From: Heliopora coerulea
Lineage: Eukaryota > Cnidaria > Anthozoa > Scleralcyonacea > Helioporidae
Direction of reading: 5' to 3'
Length of the DNA: 64,000 nt
NCBI GenBank assembly: GCA_030142905.1
Contig: JASJOG010000170.1
Span: 426,001 to 490,000, forward strand
Shown: positions 37,589 through 48,496 of the stretch, piece after piece
How positions within the stretch are numbered: the first letter of the stretch is position 1
Layout: every line of letters starts with the position of its first letter
Notes under the pieces: model-generated
Seen by the model: only the letters and a program-made list of their open reading frames with translations
Database searches by the model: none
What the model was told of the DNA's origin: nothing
Position numbers and translations under genes: made by a program

Positions 37589-37767
37589 GTCGCAACAAGA
37601 TTGGTGCGAGTGGTGCAGCAGCTTTAGCTAAGGTTTCATCTTCACCTCACTTGTTAGTAGAGCTGAAATTTTACTATAGTACATTTAATGAGGTCGCCAT
37701 GGCCAAATTGTGCGAAGCATTAAGATCGATTAATATATGGAAGAAACTGGATAAAAATAAAAAATAA
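35801..37767 (+). repeat. 168-bp tandem LRR-coding repeat
   Basis: From about 36060 a 168-bp unit (two 28-residue LRRs) repeats roughly nine times. Units are nearly identical in DNA, for example ACCATCACTTCAGTCACTGG recurs in almost every unit. The stretches starting at 37019 and 37355 match each other over about 160 bp with very few changes, giving a 336-bp higher-order period. The last unit (37555 onwards) lost one base near 37572-37577 (GTTAAAAATC for GTTAAAACATC); the LRR frame then continues in the next frame to TAA at 37765-37767. Confidence 0.9.
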
Positions 37768-39110
37768 AATAAAAAGACCCCAACAACAACACAGAAAAAG
37801 TCATCTCAAAATATGTAAAAAAAAATCTTCTTCGCCTAGATTGTTCAACACATTTCTCGGTTTTTGGGGGTTCGGCTATCGGATGAAATTCTCTCTTTCC
37901 CTCGTGTTTAACTTATTAAGTAAGACTCAGTCAGCTATTATATTTATTATTGCTTTGATTATTTTACATTCTTTTATAAAAGAAAGGAAAAAACCCAACC
38001 CCCCACCAAAAAAAAACAAAACCAAAAAAAAACAAAACAAAAACAAGAGACAACGGTGAAGTTGTCTTTTACTACGACCTTGAACTTTTCATCCGGGCAT
38101 GTTTATTTTGCCCCATCCCCAAATTTGTCCAATATGGCGGCAATCAATTTCTCCTCTGCGGTTGAGTGACATTTAACTACAATGTCCCCTCTAGCTAAAA
38201 TATGATCTCTACAGAGGACACAAGCATGCGTTTGTGGTGTCTGCCATCTTGAATGTGAGAACCACTACTAAAGAAAGAACAGCAAATTACTGCTGTCACC
38301 TAAACGTAATCAAAATAATGCAAAACGAAATTTTAGCCACTCGGACGTTCAGGCCTGGAATAGGTTTCCAGAATCAATAATAAAGTAATCCATATATTTT
38401 GCAAAATAGCTATTTTTCACACTGTGACAGTGGCTTTGCGAGTTTCTGGCGCCCGGAGATAAGGTCTACGCTGGCGCCTATCCGGGCTCCATCCTTTCGG
38501 AGTTTAAGGTAGGGAAGCTCGCCCCGCAAAATTTCGAGAATGTAAGAAACAAAACTGCTCACTTTACTTGTTTCTGGTCGAGCAACTGAATCGTTTAGAA
38601 TGTTTGAAGGATTATGAGCCGATCAGTCCACATTCTGCGAGTTCGTGGTAACGTACATTTTATTACGGTACTATTTTTCCCCGTCCAAAATTTGGTGCTA
38701 CCCGATAACCGCGTCCAGGAATATGTCGCTACCTGTCTTCCCCTCGCTACGCCACTGCCGTGACAATGGATAAAGTTGTACGTTATTTTTACTCCCATCA
38801 TTTGTAAAGTAATGGATACAAGAATAGGCTTGGGAATAACATCTGCTTGAAGAGATAACCGCAATTAAATAGAGTTACAAATACTACTTGTATTAGTTTC
38901 AGCATTATTTCTTCTCGTTACTTTGTCACGAATTATCGTTTTTAGTCAGGATTACTGAACTGTAGACTACTTCCTATCTTTGTTGATTCATATATAATAA
39001 TCAGTATTTAAATGCATCGTTCCAAACTATAAATACTGATATCGCGAGAAAAACTGTCACGATTTACCGACAGGCAACACATATGTCGAACAAACACCTG
39101 AACTCGCTGC
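37768..39110. other. 3' flank of LRR gene, no gene
   Basis: AATAAA-type signals lie in the A-rich stretch just around 37757-37775, suitable for ending the LRR transcript. An A-rich low-complexity tract lies at 38005-38050. Sequence near 38700-38765 (CCCTCGCTACGCCACTGCCG) looks like the end of an old dispersed repeat. No exon is supported. Confidence 0.4.
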
Positions 39111-39947
39111 GTCTCTTAGCTCAGTGGTTAGAGCGTCTTACCGGTCATTAAAAGGTTGCGGGTTCAAGCCCCATCTGGGATTCCGAAATCGTTTTCTCTG
39201 AGGTGTGAGCTTGACGAACGTTCATCTGTCATCTTCAGATATTTCTAAACTCCCACACTTCCACAATATATCTCATCAATATCATTATCAACATATATTG
39301 GCTTCCGTTTAGGTAGCACATATGTCGAACTTCACCTTAGCTCACCATCTGAGTCTTGGTAGCTCTATGATAATAGCGTCTCGCCGGTCGTCAAGAAGTT
39401 GCGGGTTCGATCCCCGTCTGGGATTCAGAAATCGTTTTTCCGAGGTATGAGCTTGACGAACGTCCACATATCGTCACATGACATCACAAAGCTCTCCCAC
39501 ATGCAGTTTGCATGTCAGGCTGGGACTGGTCATTGCGCCATCGTACCGTGGAAGAACGGTTCGTCATTGTTCGGTGGCGAGATGGCACAATGACCGGTCC
39601 AAGCCTACTGGATGCAACATTTTTATCCGACATCACGATTAAAATATCGAGGCTGCCGCATAGGCAGCAAATATGTCACACTCGTACCAGAGCTCGCCGT
39701 CCAAATCTCGATAGCTAAGTGGTCAGAGTGTTTCACTGTTCATCAAAAGGTCGCAAATTGTACACCTTTGTAACCTTCACTCTCCATCTGAGTGTAGGTA
39801 GCTCAATGATTATTGTCTCACGGGTCATCAGGTTACAGGATGTACACATTTGTAACCTTCACTCTCCATCTGAGTCTCGGTAGCTTAATGGTTAGAGCGT
39901 ATTACCGGTCATCAGTAGGTTGCGGGGGTCGTTACCCTTTTGGGCTC
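39111..39947 (+). repeat. Array of five tRNA-like repeat copies
   Basis: Copies start at about 39111, 39353, 39706, 39793 and 39874. The best (39111-39182, 39353-39424, 39874-39947) keep an A box (TTAGCTCAGTGG), the CCGGTCAT loop block and a T arm (GCGGGTTCGATCCCCGT or a variant). Each is preceded by CTCACCATCTGAGTCT-like sequence and followed by CTGGGATTCCGAAATCG-like sequence, exactly as in the palindrome at 11067-12324. The middle two copies are badly decayed. They read as dispersed tRNA-derived repeats that have become locally tandem, not as tRNA genes. Confidence 0.7.
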
Positions 39948-41079
39948 CGAAATGGGTTTTCTGCATAAACAAGCTCTCTGAACGTCCACAGACCATCCTT
40001 CATCCAACCAAGCTCCACAAGCAGAACATTTTTGTGTAACATTCAGATCGTTTACTTAAATTATCACTTTCTGCTCTCGTCCTAAGTCATCGATGTATCG
40101 TGTTACGACGGTACTCTCAACGTTTAAGTCCTCATATTTCCAACCGCGACCATCTTCTTGACCAGCATCTTAGACAAATGTTCAAGCTCTGATGTGAATG
40201 CTAGAAATAACAGTACATTTGACGACTTTGGTAAGTGACTCAAACAGCTTTGAGAAGTCGAGTGCAACGCAAGCAAAACTCATGAAACGAAGGTGCTCGT
40301 GAGGAGAAAAAAGCAGTAGCGAAAAAAAACCCAAACAAACTGCGGACAAAAAAAGGACCACACGGAGTTAATTATTCAGTGGTCATATCAGTGCCAGCTG
40401 TCTCTCCCTCTTTACTTTTCATATTTCTCATGCGGGCGATGTCATTCTTTGAGGTGATTGGCTAATACTGACTGACGCAAAATGCCTAGCGGAAAAGTTG
40501 ACTTCAGGTCAACTTTTTCACAATGGAATTGTCACCAGTGTGACTTTTTACATCAAGAGGAAATCAGCCCTTAAACGTCATTCGCTTACGGAATTTCTGA
40601 CCGTCAGATCGTCCGCTGGACTGCCCTTCTTCGGAGTTTTTTTTTCTCAAGTACGAACACAGAAGATTTTCATGCTCCCGGAAGGACTGAAAGAGGAAGA
40701 CGGATTTGGGGTAATAATCGTGGGCTTAAAATAAGATTGGATTTCCAGTAAATTGGCATACATACAAGTTCAAGGGATATGCCGGATCAAGAACCCGGTA
40801 TGCAGCAAAATTCTATATGAGATTTAACTGGAAGATGTTGGGCTTCTTGCAAGCAGGAAAAACGCTGACAAAAGACAAAAACAGCGTTTTTGAGCGTACC
40901 GGTCATCTCGGCATCTTGCTTCAATGAAGGTCTGAACCAGTAGACCAAAAGCTTAGCAATAAATAATTGTATAGTGGTGTAACTATTGGTGTTATCACAA
41001 AGTATTCGCTTGATATTTCTGCTATTGCCAGGCAAATATTCAAAACAGTAAACATCAAAATCTTACTCAGATATCTACT
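39948..41079. other. Intergenic region downstream of TMEM19
   Basis: No exon with support. Only short open frames are present, and they lack splice or homology evidence. Confidence 0.35.
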
Positions 41080-44000
41080 TTAGATATATTCCCACAAAGC
41101 ATAAGCTATGACAGGCATTACAACGGCTGTCGCCAACGAAGAAACAAAGTTCACACCATGATTACTTAACATTGCTTTTCCGCAAATATGCTTGGAAGTA
41201 GTTGACGGTTCATGAACTATTTTCTTCTTAACCTCACAGTAACCGGAGTACTGCCACTGCGCACCTATAAACGAGTCAATGAGAGATCCCAAAAACCCCC
41301 CGAGGAACCCGGTTACCACTATTGGCCACTGAGGCGGAAAATTACCGTTCATCACGTAAGTCATGATCACTGATATGGTCACATAGTATGCGATTCCTAC
41401 AACACCTCCACCTAGTACGCTGGCCAGAGTACCAATCAGGGTCACCCCTCCATTGGTACCTACTGGTACTTTCCTCCACGTCGTCACCAAGCGAGGCTGA
41501 TTGGAAAACACAGAACCAATTTCCGAAGCCCAAGTATCTCCACTGCTACACGCCAGTGAACCGAGTAAAGCCATTGAAAATACCGAAGCGTTGAAGTCGT
41601 GTGCAAAGTCTACGGCTCGTTCACCAGAGCCAACCTCTATGAGATAAAGCACGGATGCGACAGCGGCAACACCACCATTGCAGATCACTTGGATCCAGTT
41701 GCGTTGGCCTCCTAGTGGTCACGAGGAAAAATTAAAAAGGAAGGTATTTAGTTTGAGGTTATAGGGTTTGAAGAAAGGATGGTTATGAACTGTAAGGGTT
41801 ATAAATGGAGCCACAAGAAAGGAGAAAGAATAAGCGAGGGAAAAAAGGAAAGAACTACAGGAAACAACAGAAAGAAACAAGAGAAAGATAGAAAAAAAGG
41901 AGGATGAAAGTAAGAAGAGAAAGGGAAAAAAAGGAAAGGAAGAAGGGAGAAAAGGAAGTAGACGAGAAAGAAAAATCATGAAAAACAAAAAAGGACAACA
42001 ACGGAACAAGGAAAAACAAGGAAGGAAGGAAGGAAGGAAGGAAGGGAGGAAGGATGGAAGGAAGGATGGATGGAAGGAAGGAAGGAAGGAAGGAAGGAAG
42101 GAAGGAAGGAAGGAAGGAAGGATGGAAGGAAGGAAGGAAGGAAGGATGGAAGGAAGGATGGAAGGAAGGAAGGAAGGATGGAAGGAAGGAAGGAAGGAAG
42201 GATGGAAGGAAGGATGGAAGGAAGGATGGAAGGAAGGAAGGATGGAAGGAGGGAAGGATGGAAGGAAGGAAGGAAGGAAGGAAGGAAGGAAGGAAGGGAG
42301 GAAGGAAGGAAGGAAGAGAAAGAAGAAAAACAAAAGAATAAGATAAACAGACGAAGCCAAGACAGTGAATGGTCATGCATTGTTTAGGAGCTTTTAGATG
42401 TAGGGTATGTGAAGTCAGTTCTGCAATGTTTCACACTAGTATGGATGGCATATCCATAATCTCAGGGAAAAGATGTCTACTTTGTCATAGAGGTATACTC
42501 TCTAATTTGCCAGCCCTCGTGAATATCACAACCCAATATTCATAAATTGTCCTATCCACTTCAAATGCATTTCAGAATAATCATCCAGTTATCGTGAAGA
42601 GAAAATTTTCTGACTGTAGACTGATTGCAAAGATGGCAATGATTGCACACTAGTGAAGCTTTTACAGTGGTTACCATAGTTAAAGGTGTGCCATCTTTTC
42701 AAATGCCTTTAAAGGACAGGTTTCAACTATAATTAGTTTAATACTCTTTAACACCTCATCACAAATACTGTATTCAATGCCAGGACTTACAACAATCATT
42801 TGATCAGTACCTAAAAAAGTATTTAACCAGCAGTGCAATAAACAGAGAAAGGCTTCAGTTATTTTGGATAATTAATTAATCAGCAGCAGTGAAAGAATCA
42901 AACAAAATTGGCAGTACAAATGTTTTAGGGCATAGTTTATAGCTGTCGAATTGTGTTTGCATGGACATGTGATTCTTTTGAACCAAACGACAGATAAAGA
43001 TGCAAAAAATATTGATTAAATGCAAATTTAGTTTTGATGAAGAAATAGCTGGAACCATGACCTAAACTTCACAAAAAATAACCCTCAGTCTCTGATTTCC
43101 TTGTCTTGAAAAATGTCAAAGCTCTTGCAGTCCAGCCTTCACCTCTCACATACATACAGCTCTAGTGTGTCAGGTTAGATTTGACAGGTCAATAAACAAA
43201 TATTACAACTAAACTCTACTCGATAAGCCAATGACAAGAAACGTGTGAAGTGTCAACGCTAAAAATTTATTACTTGAATGAATTTTCAAACTAAAATTAT
43301 GATCAGAATGTGACTGCAAACTATTAGGATGTCTTGTTTTTCTTTTCTGGCTGATCTAATGTGAATGCAAGTTGCATTTCAAATGGTTATATATATCAAG
43401 AAATGAATTCATATTGTAACCTTAATAATACCTTGAATGCAATGTTTGCCCATGAACCCCCGAGATTGCATGGAACACATTTATGTTAAAAATACCTAAA
43501 TTATGGAGGCAAAATGTCAAAATATGATATGTCAAGGAAAATCTTGACCAGTTCCTTTATAGAAGTCAACCCATCAACATAACCTGTCACACTTGAACCC
43601 CTGGTGCAACTACCAGCTAAAATGGTTGGCTTGTTTGTTTCTGGATAAAGTCTGGTATTTTGTAATGACTGGATTTATTATATCAGTTACAATAATGCTA
43701 CCACAAGGGCTCACCACATGTTTCTAGGAACACCAATGACCAACTGCTTGTAAAAATTCACCAGATGGCTGTGGATTGGTAAAACATCCTGCAAAAACCC
43801 ATTCCTTCTCAATGATTCCCTCTTTGTGCACCACATTTGACCTGAGCTAAATTTCTAAATGTTTCCAATTGCAGAAGTAAAACCTCACAGCTACTTAAGC
43901 TGTGAACCAGTTGGAACAACGTCCATTTGTTATTTCATGAAATTGCTACAAGCTCGTCATGGCAACTTGTAACGTTAAAGAGACAAGTAGAAGGACGAGA

Positions 44001-44687
44001 CTTGTAGGTACACCAAACACATCTAACGCAGTCGTCAACCAGTTCTACAGATCTCAAGGAACCCTCTCCAGATTTGTCGCCGAATGGAAGCAAGCAACGC
44101 GAACACATGTTGACATCGGCTCAAACAATAAGCTGGAACTGCTTTGTGACAACTCTGATACAGGTTTGTTTATACAAATTGCGGTCACTTAAGCGTATAC
44201 GGTAATACACGCTGCTACGAGACGTGCTTGGCTTTAACTTAACCTTAATTTCCTATGATTGTTTTTCTCGCTGGTCTTTATATCATTTTCTGGAAGTATT
44301 TAAAACATAACAGCGGATTTAACTTTGTCGAACGAGACACCATACAAAGTACAAATTTCGACCACTCGTTTACGTGAGGCATTCCATTAGGAGAAGATTG
44401 TCTTCCTGAGATGGTTAGATACGTTACAATTACAACCCACCTTCCTTGAAGTCATCTTCAATTTTCCGTTTTAAATCAGCCTTAAGTTTAGTAACACACG
44501 ACGCCAACACGAAGAACGCTAACAACGAAGAGAAGAAGCAGAGATTCGAGAACGTGAGAAGGAATCCAACTACAAGCGATGAAAAAGCACCGCTTAAACT
44601 CAAAGATTTCTTCTTGTATCCGTAGTTCACGATCAACAGTGGCATTACAATAGATACGGCCAGACGTAAGCCAAAAGGAAAGTTCAT
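41080..44687 (-). CDS. TMEM19: TMEM19 orthologue (DUF92 family membrane protein)
   Basis: Two exons, 44687-44441 and 41711-41080, are joined at AAGGAAG|GTGGGT and CACTAG|GAGG in phase 1, giving 292 residues. The product is an integral membrane protein with several hydrophobic segments. Diagnostic family blocks are present: [14 protein letters not shown] and VVGFLLT near the start, [12 protein letters not shown] across the junction, [24 protein letters not shown] and [14 protein letters not shown]. The DUF92 family includes plant VTE6 phytyl-phosphate kinase, but the animal role is unclear. An in-frame TAA four codons upstream of the ATG supports this start; the first membrane segment of the roughly 336-residue vertebrate protein is then missing unless an upstream exon exists. 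The 2.7-kb intron holds a GGAA-type microsatellite. Confidence 0.9.
42009..42320 (+). repeat. GGAA/GGAT microsatellite, about 310 bp
   Basis: Long imperfect array of GGAA units with interspersed GGAT units, inside the TMEM19 intron. All three frames on each strand stay open (EGRK or PSFL-type peptides) purely because of the repeat, so the apparent ORFs are not genes. Confidence 0.95.
43959..44163 (+). CDS. Possible first exon of an unassigned plus-strand gene
   Basis: An ATG in good context (CGTCATGGCAA) opens a 68-codon frame. It starts [17 protein letters not shown], continues [18 protein letters not shown] and ends LCDNSDT at a CAG|GTTTGT donor in phase 1. It lies inside the TMEM19 intron on the opposite strand. 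I recognise no family. The open frame at 47760-48140 could supply a later exon, but the link is weak. Confidence 0.3.
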
Positions 44688-45189
44688 TTTCCCATGAAAT
44701 TATCCCACGAGATTAACCATAATACAGGCACAACGTGGCACGAAGTTCGGAGTCCACATGGGTTATCCATTTTGTAATGTACGGATCTCTTGCCTCGGGT
44801 AAAATTATCTTGGTATACATCCCCGGTAGTAATTTTCTCATAGCATTTGCACAAGTTCTTGGTGGTAAAACTAGGGAAGAAGTTTGATGCAGGCTTCTTG
44901 TTTATCAGAGGTATGTTAGAGAGTAACTCTTTCATTTACTGTGCAGACAAAACTACGTTGATTTCAATGGACTATATTTGACCATTAACTAAAGATTTCT
45001 AGGGCAAAGATAAACCCAAATTAAGGGAACTGAAACAAAGAGTTTTTTTATTATATACTTCAACACAAAATGTTATTGAACAGGTCAGGTTCCAGTTATT
45101 CTGAAATCCAATTATTCTGAAATCCAATTATCAAATCCAAAAATCAATTATTATTATGAAATCCAATTCCAATTATTCTGAAATCTGCT
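44688..45189. other. TMEM19 upstream region
   Basis: Likely promoter and 5' UTR of TMEM19 (minus strand). A minus-strand frame from 44935 overlaps the TMEM19 ATG in another frame and has no support as coding. At 45090-45180 CCAATTATTCTGAAAT is repeated several times just before the non-LTR element. Confidence 0.4.
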
Positions 45190-46547
45190 TGATTAGATCT
45201 GATGAAAGAGACCATGAAATAGCGTCAAACAGCCGCCCCATATCTCTTCTTGCCGTAGCTTCTAAAGTTTGTGAAAAGCTTGTACTTCAACAATTCAGTA
45301 CCTATCTTATGAATAAAAACATACTCTCTCGCCATCAAAGTGGAAATAAAAAACTTCATTGCACCGAGACCCTGAACATTTTTCTCACAGAGATGATTCC
45401 TGAGACTATGGACAGGAAGAAACTCACCGCCTTAATTCTGCTAGATTTCTCGAAAGCTTTTGATAGTATAAGTCATAGTAGTTTATTAAATAAACTGTCT
45501 AACGCAGGAGCTTCCCCGGGAACAGAGGCCTGGTTTAAAAGTTACTTATCAGGTCGCTTTCAGTTGACCCGAATCAATTCCACCCTGTCAGAACCACTAC
45601 CAATTACCCGTGGAGTACGTCAAGGCGCAATACTTTCACCACTACTTTTTTACGTCAATTTGAATGGCCTGCCCTGCGTATCTCAACACTGTAATCTTGA
45701 ATCGTACCTCGATGACTCAAAGGTTTTCCTGTCTTTCCCCTTGTGCGAGATGGAGACAGCAATACAAAAATTGGAACAAGACCTACATAGAGTCGCAACT
45801 TGGTGCTGTAAAAACCACGTTCTAATTAATCCAGACAAAACAAAATATCTTATAATTGGAAGCAGACAGATGATGAGCAGTCTACCTGAAGACATATCTG
45901 TCCCATTTCTGGGAAAGTCTTTGAAACCAGCAAATTCTGCTAAAGATTTAGGTGTTCTACTAGATAGTCACCTAAAATATAACAGCCATACCTCGCAACT
46001 TGTATCATCATGTATGAACTAACTATGCCAGATTAATCGCGTCAAAAATAGCTTTGACACAAAAACTCTATCAGACATTATTACATCTTTAGTAAATAGC
46101 AAGATGCTTTATTGCTCCACAGTATGGTCGAATACATCTTCAAATATAAAGAAAGTTCAATCCATCCAGAACTTCGCATGCAAGATTGTCACAAAATCCA
46201 CGAAATATGATCACGTCAGTCCACTCCTACGTGAACTTAACTGGCTATCAGTGGAACAGCTGCTATATTTTAGAGATGCGGTCATGACGTACAAATGTAT
46301 AAATAATCTTGCACCTGACTACCTCTGTGACAAATTAAGAAAACGATCTTCCGCCCATAATCGTAGAACTCGCAAATATGACTCTTTGCAAATACCCTTT
46401 TTTAAATCAGCAACTGGCCAACGGTCATTTGCTTATAGGGCTGTTAAAATATGGAACAATCTAGATACGGACATTAAATATAGCATGTCGCTTAAAACGT
46501 TTAAGACGGCTCTTAAAGAACGTTTGATATCCGAAGAAAATATTTAA
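45156..46547 (+). pseudogene. RT ORF of the non-LTR element, one in-frame stop
   Basis: The frame is continuous from 45156 to 46547 except for a single TAA at 46020-46022. Both halves are in the same phase, so no frameshift is present. The catalytic box is YLDD where most relatives have Y-A-D-D or F-A-D-D. The sequence is otherwise well preserved, so the copy is fairly young but inactive. Confidence 0.8.
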
Positions 46548-46722
46548 GGCCTCATAGATAAATTAATCACAAAACCTTGTATATTGTGTTGGTTAACTTT
46601 AATACTTAATTTTTGTAAATTTTACGTGTAAATATATTTTCATTTTTTTATGATCTTGTAAATAGTTTCTGAAAAGCCCTTCTTGGGAGAAATCTATTAA
46701 AATATCATATCATATCATATCA
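45190..46722 (+). mobile_element. 5'-truncated non-LTR retrotransposon (CR1/L2-like)
   Basis: The element starts inside the RT domain (RPISLLAVASKVCEKL) and has lost the ORF1 and endonuclease parts. It keeps LILLDFSKAFDSI, GVRQGAILSPLLF and SYLDDSKVF, followed by the C-terminal region common in jockey/CR1/L2-type elements (FAYRAVKIWNNL, LKTFKTALKERL). It ends with a short tandem ATATC tail at about 46699-46722, typical of CR1/L2 relatives, rather than poly(A). Clade assignment is by motif memory only. Confidence 0.85.
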
Positions 46723-48496
46723 CGAAAGTCAAATACACAAATGTGCTAGTCTGACATAGACTGAGTGTGAGTTGAATGACGAGGCTAGTTTATTTATTCA
46801 AAGTTTATGTTGTTTATGGTCATAGTTTTGGTGAATTTAACAGCAGCCATGAAATAGAAGAAAGCAAGCAGATTGTTAATGCTAATCCTAACAGTAAACT
46901 AAAGAGTTGTGAGTTAGTTTTGATTGCTATCCTAATAAAAATTTCACATCGTCGTGAGTTCTCACAAGGCATTTAGAAAGAGGTTAGAAAGAGGAAATAA
47001 GAAGGCACAGGGTATGACAATTGGGATATGACCAGGCATGCTATTGTGAACACACCCTTTTGGACATACCTATTTTGTCACGCCCACTAAAACGCACCCG
47101 ATATGGATACGCCCATTTCACCATGTAGACAAGTTCCATTCAGGAACGCCCCTTTAGACACGCACATTCGTCGAAATGCAGAAAATTTGCCCCCATATAA
47201 AAATTTTAAGTTATGCTACAGGAATGAACCTAAAGAAAGATGAGATAGGCACCAAAATCTCTTTCTCGTTAGGATATCTGTTACACACCACAATAATTGC
47301 AAACCAGTCGGGCCTCTCATGGTCCAAAAACACGATATTTTCCCGCTTTGTAACGCGCATGAAGCTTCCGATCAATACAATAGGAATTGTTTCATAAACA
47401 AAATTGAAAAGCGTGTACCCCTTCAAACGATGCAACTTTGCTTGTCCGTCCTTCGGAAAGCGTTGCAGGAGAAGCGTAACTATCCTTTGAATATCACTGC
47501 GAAACAGCAACATCTTTAAGCAGGACGTAGATTCATGAACTTCAAAGTGGCGAATAATCTCTGTATTTGTTGGAAACTCGTTTGGCTTTCATTGCAACGT
47601 ACTTTGTAATTTTTCTAAGATTGGTGTCCACGATAAAAATGAAAATCCTTCCCAATGTTACGCATCGTTTGTTAAAAGACATCCGCAATCCCACGAATGT
47701 TTAAGCTTCTTTTCAGTGCTACTAAGGATTCTTCGTGATTGGTATGAGAGATAACCAAGATGTTCACTCGAAGGTCCAAATGTTGCCAAGTGACACAAGT
47801 GTTCTTAAGCCTTTATGGTCATGTTGATTGGTTAATGATGAAACTTTCAGGCAATGTTTTTTTTTTGACGAGTTGTGAAGCTGTTTATGACGCCATGCGT
47901 CACCTTGAGCCACCTGTTAGGCGAAGAATGCTTTCGAATACTAAGGAAATAACGTTATTTCCTCAAGCACGTTTTGGTATTCGCATGACATCGAGTGCAA
48001 TTTGGAAAAAAAAAACACGCACGATTGAGTTTTCTCAGACCATCAAACCTGAAGTAAATTCGAAAGTGATCGGAAAAAAAAAGCCAGATTCCGAGCCGCA
48101 GCTCATTGTCCCGGAATTTCATGACACGTTGATCAGGTAAAAACATCCAGATGACTGCGTAGATTTTAAGTTCTATATTAAATCAGGGGATTCCAACGTC
48201 TTTGATCTGCCCATCTCTCGATCTTCATATAGCTCTCGCACAAGAGCAAAGATTTTCCGTGACAGAAATGTTCACCTGAGCTAGAAAGTACAACAATTTG
48301 TCCACATGCGACAATCTACAGCCAAACCTTATGTTGACAAGGACAGGTTCATAGTTAGTGATCTCAGTAAGTTAACACATTGTACACTTTTAACACAGTA
48401 AGTCACTCTTTCTTATTATGTAAGACCGCTTTCTTTATGACTTGAAGATGGGATCTCGACAAATCAATTGGGATCCCCTGAGATATAGCACTATTC
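46723..48496. other. Spacer 3' of M1AP; two unassigned frames
   Basis: A minus-strand 100-residue frame (47513-47211) and a plus-strand 126-residue frame (47760-48140) are open. I recognise neither and have no splice or paralogue evidence for them, apart from a possible donor CAG|GTAAAA at 48137. No AATAAA was confirmed close to the M1AP stop. Confidence 0.3.
47760..48140 (+). CDS. Unassigned open frame, possible exon
   Basis: The most gene-like part reads AVYDAMRHLEPPVRRRM then LFPQARFGIRMTSSA, and the frame ends at a GATCAG|GTAAAA donor-like site. Entry after TTGTGAAG near 47881 would give phase 1, matching the donor of the possible exon at 43959-44163. No family is recognised and it may be chance. 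Confidence 0.25.
   Translation: MFTRRSKCCQVTQVFLSLYGHVDWLMMKLSGNVFFLTSCEAVYDAMRHLEPPVRRRMLSNTKEITLFPQARFGIRMTSSAIWKKKTRTIEFSQTIKPEVNSKVIGKKKPDSEPQLIVPEFHDTLIR

Noticed and set aside
41719..42387. Six overlapping frames of 95-213 residues
   Set aside because: They exist only because a 4-bp GGAA repeat has no stop codon in any frame; they also lie in the TMEM19 intron.
47211..47513. 100-residue minus-strand frame downstream of M1AP
   Set aside because: No domain, no splice sites in phase with M1AP and no paralogue; this length can arise by chance in AT-rich DNA.
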